From assembly GCF_015773195.1 (NCBI RefSeq), contig NZ_JADWYK010000018.1, positions 26,349-90,348 of the forward strand: 64,000 bases of DNA, written 5' to 3'. Shown here piece by piece: positions 48,963 through 58,097 of this stretch. How positions within the stretch are numbered: position 1 is the stretch's first letter; the number at the start of each line of letters is the position of its first letter. The position numbers were made by a program, and so were the translations under genes. Under the pieces are notes generated by a model. The model did not search any database. It was given only the letters and a program-made list of their open reading frames with translations, and was not told where the DNA came from. The DNA comes from Hymenobacter guriensis. Lineage in GTDB: Bacteria > Bacteroidota > Bacteroidia > Cytophagales > Hymenobacteraceae.

Positions 48963-49955
48963 ATGACCCGCGCCCTGGTATTCGGGAAGTTTCTGCCTTT
49001 GCACCGGGGCCACCTGGCCCTTATCGACTTTGCCCGCCGCCACTGCCACCAGCTGACGGTGCTGGTGTGCGCCAGCGACCTGGAGCAGGTGCCCGGTGCC
49101 GTGCGGGCCGGCTGGCTGCGCGACGTCTATGCCGCCTGCCCCGAGGTGCACGTGCAGGTGCTCGACTACCGGGAAAGTGAGTTGCCCAATACCTCCGTTT
49201 CCTCGGAAGCCGTAGCGCACGCCTGGGCCGACCGATTTCGGCAGGTGCTGCCGGATATAAACCTGGTAGTTACCTCCGAGCCGTACGGAGCAATGGTAGC
49301 GGCCCGGCTGGGTATCCGGTTTCTTGATTTTGACCTGGGCCGCACCCAGGAACCTATTTCCGCCACCGCCATCCGGGCCGATATGCGGGCGCACTGGGCC
49401 TGTCTGCCGGGTAGCGTACAGGCCTACTACCGGCGCACCGTGGCCATCCTGGGCACCGAATCAACCGGCAAATCTACCCTCACGCAGCAGCTGGCGGCGC
49501 ACTTTGGTGCTGCGTACGTAGCCGAAGCAGCCCGGGACATTATCCCGAATTCAACTGAAATCTGCCGGGCAGACTTGCTGGCCGTAGCGGCCGAGCACGC
49601 CCGCCGCATTGCGGAAGCGCGGGCTACGGCTGGCCCGCTGCTGCTGATTGACACCGATGTGCACATCACGCAGTCGTATGCCCGGCTGCTGGGCGAAGAC
49701 TACTTGGAGCTGCCGGCTGCGCTGTATGCCACCAACCGGGCCGATTTGTATTTGTACCTGCAAGCTGATGTGCCGCTGGTAGATGATGGCACCCGTTTGC
49801 CGGCGGCCGCACGGCTGCGAGTGGACGCCTTGCACCGGCAAACCCTGGCGCACTTCGGCATCCAGTACCACGAAATAGGCGGGGCGTGGCCGGAGCGGTT
49901 TGCGCAGGCTGTGGGGCTGATTGAGGTGCTACTGAAGCAGGCGGCTACAGCGTAG
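48963..49955 (+). CDS. nadR: NadR-like NMN adenylyltransferase / ribosylnicotinamide kinase
   Basis: A 330-aa bifunctional enzyme. The nucleotidyltransferase half has GKFLPLHRGH (residues 8-17) and ISATAIR (near 132-138), which bind ATP and NMN. The kinase half starts at about 160 with a P-loop GTESTGKST. The helix-turn-helix repressor domain of enterobacterial NadR is absent, as is normal in Bacteroidota. It would phosphorylate nicotinamide riboside to NMN and adenylate NMN to NAD. It follows a TonB receptor in the same direction; PnuC, the usual inner-membrane transporter partner, is not seen here. Confidence 0.9.
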   Translation: MTRALVFGKFLPLHRGHLALIDFARRHCHQLTVLVCASDLEQVPGAVRAGWLRDVYAACPEVHVQVLDYRESELPNTSVSSEAVAHAWADRFRQVLPDINLVVTSEPYGAMVAARLGIRFLDFDLGRTQEPISATAIRADMRAHWACLPGSVQAYYRRTVAILGTESTGKSTLTQQLAAHFGAAYVAEAARDIIPNSTEICRADLLAVAAEHARRIAEARATAGPLLLIDTDVHITQSYARLLGEDYLELPAALYATNRADLYLYLQADVPLVDDGTRLPAAARLRVDALHRQTLAHFGIQYHEIGGAWPERFAQAVGLIEVLLKQAATA

Positions 49956-50358
49956 CCACCTGCTCCGGCCGGTTCTCACGGCGCTTCTGCACCAGATAGT
50001 AATACGCTAGCACCGCCAGCCCGGCCCCGAAAGGCACCAGCGCCAGGTGCTTCCCCGTGACGGAATGCCACACCAGCACCTCATCGAAGTGAAAAAACTC
50101 ACTGATCATCCAGTAGGAGTTGGCCGAAATCCATAACACAATGGCCAGATTGTGCGCCAGCTCCGAAACCAGGTGGCGGGTGCGCCAGGAGATAATGATG
50201 GCAATGGCCAGCGTAGGCACAATCATGGCCAGGCCCAGCGGCTTCCACACCATGCACCAGCTCACGTCCTTCAGGAGCCAGAACACGATGTGCAGGTTTT
50301 CCATGCGCCGGTACGCGGCCGGAATGACGTAGTGGGCGTCGGACGATTCGGTAGCCAT
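49945..50358 (-). CDS. Small integral membrane protein (137 aa)
   Basis: Four membrane segments: 'LHIVFWLLKDVSWCMVW' (about 23-40), 'LGLAMIVPTLAIAIIISW' (42-60), 'LAHNLAIVLWISANSYWMI' (68-87) and 'LALVPFGAGLAVLAYYYLV' (107-126), with a short basic C-terminal tail. 'KDVSWCMVWKPLG' is distinctive. I recognise similar proteins as common unknowns in Bacteroidota. It overlaps the 3' end of nadR by 11 bp (convergent) and is divergent from the YdjM-like gene. Confidence 0.72.
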   Translation of the reverse strand: MATESSDAHYVIPAAYRRMENLHIVFWLLKDVSWCMVWKPLGLAMIVPTLAIAIIISWRTRHLVSELAHNLAIVLWISANSYWMISEFFHFDEVLVWHSVTGKHLALVPFGAGLAVLAYYYLVQKRRENRPEQVATL

Positions 50359-50415
50359 TTTTCAGGGGAAACAGGGTTTCAAATGTACACCGCACCGCCG
50401 TACTTGCGGCCCGCT

Positions 50416-50949
50416 ATGCCCACCATTTTCACCCACGCCGCCGTAGCCGTTGGCCTCGGCCGCAGCCTTTCTTCCCAGCCGCGCCCAGCCGGCTTCTGGT
50501 GGCTTCTGGCCCTGTGCGCCATCCTGCCCGATTTCGACGCCGTGACGTTCAAGCTGGGCATTCCCTACGCGAGCATGTGGGGACACCGAGGCTTCACGCA
50601 CTCGGTGGTGTTTGCGGTTTTGGCCGGGCTTGCCTTGGCTTTGCTGGCTCCGGCCCGGCTGCGCGGTACGTTGAGCCGGGTGGAGCTGGCAGGCTGCTTG
50701 GCAGCGTCCACAGTTTCGCACCCGCTGCTGGATATGCTCACTAATGGCGGATTAGGTGTGGCTTTGCTGGCCCCGTTCAGCGGGGAACGGTTTTTCTGGC
50801 CTTGGCGGCCGGTGCGGGTTTCACCGGTGGGGGCGGGGTTTTTCTCCTGGCGCGGGGTGGCTACGCTGCTGAGCGAGCTGCGCTGGCTCTGGCTGACCAC
50901 CCTGCTGTTGCTGCTGACGGCGCGGTGGGCCCGGCGAAAAGAACGGTAA
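50416..50949 (+). CDS. YdjM-family membrane-bound metal-dependent hydrolase-like protein
   Basis: A 177-aa protein. The start ATG at 50416 gives MPTIFTHAAVAVGLG. His in 'FTHAA', 'LPDFDAV', 'HRGFTHSVVF' and 'SHPLLDMLTNGGLG' are the conserved His/Asp metal-ligand-like motifs of the YdjM (DUF457) group. Three or four membrane segments lie between them. The biochemical role is not settled for this family; some members are induced in the SOS response. Confidence 0.85.
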   Translation: MPTIFTHAAVAVGLGRSLSSQPRPAGFWWLLALCAILPDFDAVTFKLGIPYASMWGHRGFTHSVVFAVLAGLALALLAPARLRGTLSRVELAGCLAASTVSHPLLDMLTNGGLGVALLAPFSGERFFWPWRPVRVSPVGAGFFSWRGVATLLSELRWLWLTTLLLLLTARWARRKER

Positions 50950-51008
50950 CTTTCGGGCGGCTCTGCGTATGAGGGCTGATCTGTTTTAGTAAAGCCCGAC
51001 TGTTCCAA

Positions 51009-51695
51009 ATGCCGCACACGCTGAAAAAAGTACTGAAAGGCGCCGCCTGGGCCGGCGGAGGCATTGTGGGCGCGGTGGTGCTCTACCTGGCCACCTCAGC
51101 GGCGCTGTCGGCGGTGCCGGTGGGGCAGCGGAGCCAGCCCGAGTCGGGCGCCATCGAAGCCTGGGTGCTTTCCAACGGCGTGCATACCGATATTGTGCTG
51201 CCCGTGCGCACCCCCTACATCGACTGGAGCCAGCTGGTGCCCTACGCCCATACCCCGGCCGCCGACAGCAGCCGGCAGTATGTGGGCTTCGGGTGGGGCG
51301 ACAAGGGTTTTTACCTAAACACGCCTACCTGGGCCGAGCTTAAGCCCAGCACTGCCGTGCGCGCCATGTTCTGGATGAGCACCACGGCCATGCACACCAC
51401 CTTCCATCACCGCCCGCAGGAAGGCCCGCACTGCGTGCGCATCTACCTCACGCCCGCGCAATATGAAAAGCTGATTGGGTTCATCCGAAACAGCTTCGAG
51501 CCCGACGCGCAGGGTCGGGTGCAGCATATTGCCGGCCACAGCTACGGCCAGTACGACGCCTTCTACGAGGCCCGGCGCACCTACAACCTGTTCTATACCT
51601 GCAACACCTGGGCCAACGAAGCCCTGAAAGTAGCCAACCAGAAAGCCGCCCTCTGGACGCCCTTCGACTTCGGCATCTTCTGGCAGTATAAGTAA
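51009..51695 (+). CDS. TIGR02117/DUF2459-family protein
   Basis: A 228-aa protein with an N-terminal membrane anchor (AAWAGGGIVGAVVLYLATSAAL). The body has the family's 'VLSNGVHTDIVLPV' near residue 53, 'YVGFGWGDKGFYLNTPTW', 'HCVRIYLTPAQYEKLI' and 'YNLFYTCNTWANEALK' with the His and Cys that make this look like a papain/NlpC-type or related hydrolase. In other bacteria members are found beside polyhydroxyalkanoate genes; none is present here. It is convergent with the giant gene at 51808. Confidence 0.85.
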   Translation: MPHTLKKVLKGAAWAGGGIVGAVVLYLATSAALSAVPVGQRSQPESGAIEAWVLSNGVHTDIVLPVRTPYIDWSQLVPYAHTPAADSSRQYVGFGWGDKGFYLNTPTWAELKPSTAVRAMFWMSTTAMHTTFHHRPQEGPHCVRIYLTPAQYEKLIGFIRNSFEPDAQGRVQHIAGHSYGQYDAFYEARRTYNLFYTCNTWANEALKVANQKAALWTPFDFGIFWQYK

Positions 51696-51741
51696 GCCGG
51701 CAAAAAGCGCAAGCGCGGAAATTCATCCTCGGCAAGAAACA

Positions 51742-51788
51742 AGCAGGGCTACTACCGGAGCTTTTTGCTCTGCGGTAGTAGCCCTGCT
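51742..51788. terminator. Long bidirectional hairpin between convergent genes
   Basis: The outer 16-bp perfect arms AGCAGGGCTACTACCG (51742-51757) and complement (51773-51788) continue into an inner GAGC/GCTC pair around TTTTT. The total stem is about 20 bp. It lies between the TIGR02117 gene and the ELW-repeat gene. Confidence 0.8.
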
Positions 51789-51807
51789 CGATTGCAATGT
51801 AACCGGG

Positions 51808-54800
51808 TTATTGCTTCAGAATATTGCCAGAGTAAAACGACTTGCCATCAAAGATGCGCAGGGTATACAGGCCCGCGGGGTAAGCGCGCAGGTCGAGCTG
51901 GAGCGGGGCGTTGGTGCGCAGGGTACGTTGCTGCAACTGCTGGCCCAAACCATTATACAGGCTGAGTTCCCACTTGCCCGGGTTCGGGCCGGGCTGAATC
52001 GTCAGAAAATCAGTGCTGGGGTTGGGGTACACCGTGAACATGCTGGCACTGAGGGGCTGCACCGCCAGGGCCGTCAGCGCAAATTCGGCGGAGGTACTGG
52101 TGCAGTTATCCACGGTCACCTTCACACTGTAGCGCCCATTCTGCGTGGCGGTGTAGGTGCGGGCAGTGGCGCCCGCAATAGCGGTGCCGTTGCGCAGCCA
52201 CTGGTTGCCCGTGCTGCTGCTGGAGGTCAGCACCATGCCTGCCGCCGTAGCAGTGCCCGCCGTAATAGTGGGCACGGGCACGTTGCATACGGCTGGCGTC
52301 ACCGTAAAGTCCTGGGTGCTGGTGGCCTTGCCCGCCGGTGCTTCCACCGAGACTTTGCCGGTAGTGGCCCCGGCGGGTACCGTAGCCGTGATGCTCGTGG
52401 CGGAGTTGACTTTGACTACGGTAGCCGTGGCCTGGTTGAATTTCACCGTCGTCGTTCCCGTCAGGTTGGTGCCGGTGATGGTGACGACCGTACCTACCGG
52501 GCCGGTAGCGGGGCTGAAGGACGTGATGGTGGGCGTGGCCGCCGGAGCCGCATCCCGCAGGTTGTACACGTACAGTTCGCGCTTATACGTGGTCGGGTGC
52601 TCGGCCGAGAAAATCAGGTTGCCCTTGAAGTAGCTGGTATATAGAATGCCTTCGGGAGCAAAATTCAGCGCCTTGGTGCCGGCCTCGGTGCCATCCGAAA
52701 CGTGCAGGGCCTGGTCGCTGTAGGAGCGCCCACCCGTGAAGTACACCTTGTTACCCACGGCCGTAAGGTAGTCGGGGTAAGTGTCGCCGGAGCCGGGGTT
52801 CAGGTCTTTTACCAGCACGGTGCCGGCGGCCGTTCCGTCGCTTTTCCAAAGCTCGTAACCTTTGTCGGTCTGGCCCCGGAAGTACAGGTGGTTGCGCATA
52901 GCTACCGGAATCAATCTGTCATTTACCCCGTCGCCCAGGCCGGGGCTGAGGTCTTTCACCAGCTCGGCCGTAGTGCCCGTCACCTTGTACAGTTCCCAGC
53001 CCACGGTGGTGTTGCTGGCGCGGCCCATAAAGAACAGGGTGCCGTTCACGTCCGTCAGCTGGCGGATGTCGCCGTTGAAGCCGCTGATGCGGGTGAGGCT
53101 ATTGGCCGCGGCGCCGTTGGTGCGGTACAGCACCCAGCCCGTGGTATTGCGCTCCGAGCAGGCTATGTACACATACTCACCGGCGCCCCCGAAAAGGTTA
53201 GCGTACAGGTCGGATACGCTGCTGACCAGGAAAGTGCCGGCCGCAGTGCCATCGGTGCGCCCGATGCTGTAGCCACCGCTGCCCGGGTTGCCTTTGAAAT
53301 ACGCCAAGCCCCGGTAGGCAAACATAAGGTGGGGATAAAAGTCGTAGAGCTGCTTGCTGGTCTTCGTCAGCTCATCAAACACCCACACCGTGCGGTCTTT
53401 CTCAAAAACAGCCTTGTTGTTGAGCAGCGTGTAGGTGTCGTTGATGGAGCCCGTGGTGCTGAGCTCTTTCTTGGTCAGGTTCTCATCCAGGGCTACCAGC
53501 CGGTTTTTGCCCGCAGCATCGGTTTCGAAAAAGTACACGTAGCGCTCCGTCGCCCGGGCAAACTCCACGTTGTTGGGCGTGCGGATGCTGCTGCTGACGC
53601 TGATGGTGCCGGCTGCCGTACCATCGGAGCGCCACAGCTGGGTGTTTCCATCCTCCCGCCGGCTGAAGTAGAAGTGGTTTTTGAGCGGCACAAAGGAAGA
53701 GGTGGCGTTGTACATCGAAAGCCCCAGGGAGCCCGAAGCCAGCTCGGAAGTCGGCACGATAACCGTAAAATCGTCCACGCTCTTGTGCGTAGCCGTGGGC
53801 ATGGTGACGGTAATTTTGCCGGAAGCCGCCGCCTGCGGCACAATCACGCTGATAGTGGTAGGAGAGGTGACGGTGAAGCCCAGGGAAGGTACGCCCCCGA
53901 ACGATACGTCGCGGGCCCCGGTGAGGCTGCTGCCGGTTAGCACCACCACATCGCCGGGTGCGCCGGAACCCGGAGCAAAGGCACTGAGATAAGGCCCGCC
54001 GGCCGGCGTGGCCGTCACCGTGAAGCTGGCCGCACTGCTGGCGGTGCCGCCGGCAGTAGTCACGCTGATTTTGCCGGTAGTTGCTCCCGCCGGTACCGTC
54101 GCAGTCAGGCTGGTAGCGGATACCACGGTGAAGCTGGGCGCGTTGGTAGTGTTGAACTTCACGGCCGTGGCTCCGGTGAAATTGGTGCCCGTAAGCGTGA
54201 CGAGGGTGCCCACCGGTCCGCTGGCCGGACTGAACGTCGTGACGGCCGGAGCCTGGGCCGTCGTCACCGTAAAGCTGCCGGTGCTACTTGCGGTGCCCTG
54301 TGAGGTCGTCACGCTGATTTTACCTGTCGTAGCGCCCGCAGGTACGGTGGCCGTAAGCTGCGTAGCTGAGTTGACGGTGAAGCTCGTAGCCGCGGTGGTG
54401 TTGAACTTCACGGCCGTGGCCCCGGTAAAGCTGGTGCCCGTGAGTACCACCACGGTGCCGGCCGGGCCGCTGGCCGGGCTAAAGGAACTGATGGCCAGCG
54501 GTGGTGCAATCAGAATATTGTCGGTGCTGGCCACGGTGCCGGCTGGCGTCGTCACGCTGATTTTGCCCGTGGTGGCCCCGGTTGGTACGGTCGCCGTAAT
54601 CTTCGTGGCCGAGTTGACGGTGAAAGTAGTGGCCGCGGTGTTGTTGAATTTCACGGCCGTGGTGCCGGTGAAGTTGGTGCCGGTAATGGTAACCGTGCCG
54701 CCAATGGTGGTGCTGGCCGGGCTGAAGGCGGTGATGGTGGCCGCCTCAATGATGGTGAAATTCGTGGCGCTGGTGGCCGTGCCGCCTGGCGTAATCACGC

Positions 54801-56427
54801 TCACTTTACCGGTGGTAGCTCCGTCAGGCACCGTCACCGTAATCTTGGTGGCCGAGTTGACGGTGTGCTGCGTGGTGGTGGTTTGGTTGAACCGCACGGC
54901 CGTTGCGCCCGTGAAGTTGGTGCCCGTCAGCACCACGGTGCCGCCCCAGGGGCCGGTAGCTGGCGTCAGGGCCGTGAGGGTGGGCGCAGCGGGTACCTTG
55001 CCGTTTTCCGCAATTGGCGTGCCGTCCGACTTCCACAGCTCGCTGCCATAGGGGCTGCCCGCTGCCGTACTGCGCACGGCCGCCAGCAGAATGGAGCTGC
55101 CATCCAGGGAGCCAAAGCCCAGGTCCGTGTTGACGCCGCCGTACGTACCTTCGGCAAAATCCACCGCTATGCGCGTACCAGCTTTGGTGAAGTTGCTGGT
55201 CCAGAGTTCCGTGCCGTGGGCAGTGTTCGGGTAGGTTTCCGTGCGGTCGGAGGCCGGAAACAGCAGCTGGGAGTTCGTAATCAGCGTCGATTTTTGGTCG
55301 TCGGTGAAGCGAATGTTGTCGCTACGCTCGATAAGCATAGTCGTGCCTGCCGCTGTGCCGTCCGATTTCCACAGCTCATTGCCGCCGCTGAAGTATTCCA
55401 GGGAGAAAACGAGCAGCTTGGCGTTGGCCATAAACAGCCGGGGCGTTATGGACGTGGTGGCGGAAATCTGCTTGACCAGCGTCACCTTGAAATCGGGGCT
55501 GATTTTCCAGAGTTCGAACAGGTAGTTCGGGTTGGTAAAGCGGGTTTTGGCGAAGTAAAGGGAGCCGCCCAGGGTAGCCATCAGCGGGCTGCGGCTGCTA
55601 GGAAACGGCAGGCCAAACCCAAGTTCCTGCTTGATGTAGGGGTACTGCTTGGTAACCGGGTCGATGGCCCGGATGCCGCGCATGTTGCTGCCCTCAATGG
55701 GCCGCCCTTCCGTTATCAGCACCTTGCCATTGAAGTATACCATGCCGCTGATGCCCGACTGGGTATTGTCAACCACGCTCTGATCATAGAGTACTTCCGG
55801 GGCCGCGCTGTTGGTCACGTTGTATACCTTCCAGCCATCGGAGAAAAAGACCCGGCTTCCGCCCGTCACGATAAAGTAGTTCAGCCCCCGGTTGCTGGTG
55901 CTTTCACCGATAAGCTTTACCGGCGCCGCCTCGGTGCCATCCCAGCGGTACAGGCCCCGGATAGTGGAAAAGCCCTCAATGACGAAATACACCGCGTTGT
56001 TGAACACCGTAAGCTGCTCAATGCGGTAGATGGTCGTAGAGGTTGGCGCCGGAATCTTCTTGGTGCCATCCGTCGTGCCATCCGTCACCCATATTTCGTG
56101 CTGGTTGACTACCGCATCGTTGTAGCGGGTAAACACCAGCCGCCCGTTGAAATCGACGGCGTTTTTGGCCTCATAGGGGTCGTAGGCATCCGGGTCCTTG
56201 ACCCAGGTTTTCACAAGCTGCGTACCGGCCGCGGTACCGTCGGTGCGGTAGAACTCCCGGGGGCCGGTGCCCCGCCGGATAAAGTATAGCTTGTTGCCGG
56301 CCTTGACAAAATTTCCGGGAAATATACCAGATGCGCCCGGCATAATGTCCTTCACCAGGGTAGTGCCCTGGCCCAGGGCGGCCAGCTGAAAAAGTGCAAA
56401 AAAGAGTAAGGGTAGGAGTTTTTTCAT
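51808..56427 (-). CDS. Giant exported ELW-repeat/IPT protein with T9SS sorting domain
   Basis: A 1539-aa protein. After the signal peptide (1-20), residues 20-475 contain repeats of the 'ELWKSDGTAAGT' type (e.g. FYRTDGTAAGT, IWVTDGTTDGT, ELWKSDGTAAGT). Five tandem IPT/TIG beta-sandwich domains follow (about 479-900, each opening 'FSPASGPAGT'-like with 'GTNFTGATAVKFN'). A second block of ELW-type repeats runs from about 900 to 1290, then a sixth IPT, an Ig-like domain with a Cys pair ('CNVPVPTIT', 'VDNCTSTSAEF') and a T9SS C-terminal domain ('FTVYPNPSTDFLTIQ' to the end). It is probably a surface adhesin or structural protein; no catalytic motif is seen. Confidence 0.88.
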   Translation of the reverse strand: MKKLLPLLFFALFQLAALGQGTTLVKDIMPGASGIFPGNFVKAGNKLYFIRRGTGPREFYRTDGTAAGTQLVKTWVKDPDAYDPYEAKNAVDFNGRLVFTRYNDAVVNQHEIWVTDGTTDGTKKIPAPTSTTIYRIEQLTVFNNAVYFVIEGFSTIRGLYRWDGTEAAPVKLIGESTSNRGLNYFIVTGGSRVFFSDGWKVYNVTNSAAPEVLYDQSVVDNTQSGISGMVYFNGKVLITEGRPIEGSNMRGIRAIDPVTKQYPYIKQELGFGLPFPSSRSPLMATLGGSLYFAKTRFTNPNYLFELWKISPDFKVTLVKQISATTSITPRLFMANAKLLVFSLEYFSGGNELWKSDGTAAGTTMLIERSDNIRFTDDQKSTLITNSQLLFPASDRTETYPNTAHGTELWTSNFTKAGTRIAVDFAEGTYGGVNTDLGFGSLDGSSILLAAVRSTAAGSPYGSELWKSDGTPIAENGKVPAAPTLTALTPATGPWGGTVVLTGTNFTGATAVRFNQTTTTQHTVNSATKITVTVPDGATTGKVSVITPGGTATSATNFTIIEAATITAFSPASTTIGGTVTITGTNFTGTTAVKFNNTAATTFTVNSATKITATVPTGATTGKISVTTPAGTVASTDNILIAPPLAISSFSPASGPAGTVVVLTGTSFTGATAVKFNTTAATSFTVNSATQLTATVPAGATTGKISVTTSQGTASSTGSFTVTTAQAPAVTTFSPASGPVGTLVTLTGTNFTGATAVKFNTTNAPSFTVVSATSLTATVPAGATTGKISVTTAGGTASSAASFTVTATPAGGPYLSAFAPGSGAPGDVVVLTGSSLTGARDVSFGGVPSLGFTVTSPTTISVIVPQAAASGKITVTMPTATHKSVDDFTVIVPTSELASGSLGLSMYNATSSFVPLKNHFYFSRREDGNTQLWRSDGTAAGTISVSSSIRTPNNVEFARATERYVYFFETDAAGKNRLVALDENLTKKELSTTGSINDTYTLLNNKAVFEKDRTVWVFDELTKTSKQLYDFYPHLMFAYRGLAYFKGNPGSGGYSIGRTDGTAAGTFLVSSVSDLYANLFGGAGEYVYIACSERNTTGWVLYRTNGAAANSLTRISGFNGDIRQLTDVNGTLFFMGRASNTTVGWELYKVTGTTAELVKDLSPGLGDGVNDRLIPVAMRNHLYFRGQTDKGYELWKSDGTAAGTVLVKDLNPGSGDTYPDYLTAVGNKVYFTGGRSYSDQALHVSDGTEAGTKALNFAPEGILYTSYFKGNLIFSAEHPTTYKRELYVYNLRDAAPAATPTITSFSPATGPVGTVVTITGTNLTGTTTVKFNQATATVVKVNSATSITATVPAGATTGKVSVEAPAGKATSTQDFTVTPAVCNVPVPTITAGTATAAGMVLTSSSSTGNQWLRNGTAIAGATARTYTATQNGRYSVKVTVDNCTSTSAEFALTALAVQPLSASMFTVYPNPSTDFLTIQPGPNPGKWELSLYNGLGQQLQQRTLRTNAPLQLDLRAYPAGLYTLRIFDGKSFYSGNILKQ

Positions 56428-56967
56428 GAGCAGGTATGTGTTGCGCAGGTTAGGTGGTGCATCCTGAAATCAGGTCGCCAAACCAACTGGTAGCTTGTTG
56501 GGCCTTGTTGAAAGAAAATAAAAATTGTACTTTCTGCTACTGGCTAAGAAGCTGGCTAAGAGACAAAAATAATGGTATAAGTAAAATCAGCAAAATTATA
56601 TGTAAGACTTGGAAGTATATCTGCTGCTGCTTCATGATCCAGCTTCAATGCAACTTCGCTCAGCAGGAAAAGGGCAATGCCGAGTGATGTTGCCTTCAAG
56701 GCGTATTGTTTGCCACAATGAATACAAGGGCGTACAGCAGAGAAGCGTAGTGGCTGCCGGCCACTACACTCCTTCAGGCATCACGGGCAAGTACCCTCAG
56801 CATGAAAAGGAGCCCGGATTTCATGTCGAAACTGGTCAGGAAATCAAGCCGACCAGCAGGTTAGGAAAAGGCTGAAAAAAGTTGTGCCGCGCATAGAACA
56901 GACGAACTGTTACATGCGCGGCAGGACGAACAAAAAACGGCGCTTTAACCCGATGCGCCCGTACGCT
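56428..56967. other. 540-bp intergenic region without a supported gene
   Basis: AT-rich near the ELW gene start (promoter region), then mixed composition. Short open frames exist (for example 56609-56875 plus) but none has a family signature or start context. The right end holds the hairpin at 56885-56923. Confidence 0.5.
56885..56923 (-). terminator. Hairpin terminator of the 82-aa gene
   Basis: The stem TGCCGCGCAT with complement ATGCGCGGCA encloses an inner ACAG/CTGT pair. On the minus strand it is followed after 4 nt by TTTTTT, 45 bp past the stop at 56968. Confidence 0.65.
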
Positions 56968-57216
56968 TTAATTCAGCCAGACTTCGGCCACCGAGCTAAA
57001 GCGGTGCGCGGCGAAAGCGCCGTATGGAGCCTCGGCGTAAAAGCCCAACACGTGCACCTGGGGCTGACCGGTACGGGCATTGCGCCGGTACTGCACGGGG
57101 TAAACGTGACCAAGCTCGGGCCATTCGCCTACGTAGTCGGCAGGTCGGCAACTAGCATCAACGCACCGGGCAAACTGCTGAACGGGAACGGGTACAGGAA
57201 ACTTGACTTTTGACAT
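56968..57216 (-). CDS. Small conserved-looking protein (82 aa), unknown
   Basis: The start ATG at 57214-57216 gives MSKVKFPVPVPVQQF. Features are 'FARCVDASCRPADYV' (two Cys), 'GHVYPVQYRRNARTG' and 'VHVLGFYAEAPYGAFAAHRF', ending in 'SVAEVWLN'. The pattern of strands and the closing helix are like short uncharacterised proteins repeated in Hymenobacter genomes. No function can be given. It has its own likely terminator. Confidence 0.6.
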   Translation of the reverse strand: MSKVKFPVPVPVQQFARCVDASCRPADYVGEWPELGHVYPVQYRRNARTGQPQVHVLGFYAEAPYGAFAAHRFSSVAEVWLN

Positions 57217-57647
57217 ATCCAAAGATACGAATACTGCAGCAAACTAACAATATTAGGTAATAGTGAATTGTGAAATATTTCCTATGCAATCGGCTTTAAT
57301 CTCGATTTAATAGTATATTTATGCTATTTTTATGACTTCTGATAAGAGTATAAAAAGTATATACGCGAGATGCAGGCCATATGGATTTGCTAAAATATTT
57401 AGCATAATAGTATTGCCGCTTTTCTGCTAGTTTCTATGGGTTTTCTGCAACTCCTGGAGCCAACATTCTGGAGTTGCCGTAATCAAGCGCCTGTTATCGA
57501 TGGATCGATCTTCGTAAGCAGATGCCAGCCGTGGACCGCTGGATGAGAGCCAGCAGCTAAGGCCATGGTAACACGCGAATTAATAATTAGCCACTTGTGG
57601 CGACACCGGCCAGCTTGAGGGAAAAGCAACGAAGAGTTTCCAGCTGC
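57217..57647. other. 431-bp AT-rich intergenic region
   Basis: No gene seen. It holds AT-rich promoter-like stretches (near 57280-57400) and a GCAACTCC/GGAGTTGC stem near 57448-57478. It separates the small gene from the stress neighbourhood. Confidence 0.5.
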
Positions 57648-57959
57648 CTAAAACTTCCGGGCGTGGCAGGCTATACAGTCTGCCGCCGTGGGAAGCATGT
57701 TCGCGTGCTTGTTGATGGCCCCATCCATTGCCTGACGGAACGCTACGAGCAGCTTCTCACGCTCGGCCGTCGGCATGTTTTGCAGCACCTGCTCAATAGC
57801 GGCCCGGTAGACGTGCGCCATGAAGTTGGGGCCGTAGGCGGCAAAAAAACCGTTATGCAGCCGGTCAAATGTTGCTTTTTCCGACGTGGAAATCGACTGC
57901 GAAAGTGCCAGCCATTCCTTCGCGTTGTTGTCCAGGCTGAGTTGTAAGGCTTCATTCAT
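57648..57959 (-). CDS. Small helical protein with C-terminal CxxCH motif (103 aa)
   Basis: The N terminus MNEALQLSLDNNAKEWL is cytoplasmic in character (no signal peptide). Helices cover most of the protein, and the last nine residues are CIACHARKF, which includes CIACH, the haem-c attachment pattern CxxCH. Without export, covalent haem attachment is unlikely, so the motif may bind metal or be coincidental. 'FFAAYGPNFMAHVYRAAIEQVL' is another distinctive segment. A palindrome (58078-58095) lies 119 bp upstream and may control it. Confidence 0.6.
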   Translation of the reverse strand: MNEALQLSLDNNAKEWLALSQSISTSEKATFDRLHNGFFAAYGPNFMAHVYRAAIEQVLQNMPTAEREKLLVAFRQAMDGAINKHANMLPTAADCIACHARKF

Positions 57960-58077
57960 GAGGTGGTGAGTAGGGAAGAAAGTGAAGGCAAACTGCCTCG
58001 GAGCTGCTGCCCGGTTGTGCCTGCCGGTAGCGCATCAGCAAGATTACGCCTTGCCTGGCGGCCCTGGCATGAGCCGC

Positions 58078-58095
58078 GTCATGGCCGGGCATGAC
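58078..58095. promoter_or_regulatory. Near-perfect 18-bp palindrome, copy A
   Basis: GTCATGGCCGGGCATGAC: 8 of 9 pairs complementary. It differs by one base from the perfect copy at 61871-61888. It is 119 bp upstream of the CxxCH gene (minus). A dimeric regulator could bind both. Confidence 0.55.
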
Positions 58096-58097
58096 TT

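Noticed and set aside
54008..55051. A 347-aa plus-strand frame with Val/Ala repeats opposite the IPT domains
   Set aside because: Its apparent repeats are the antisense of the tandem IPT modules.
56609..56875. An 88-aa plus-strand open frame in the gap after the ELW gene
   Set aside because: No start context, no recognisable domain and poor codon use for this genome.
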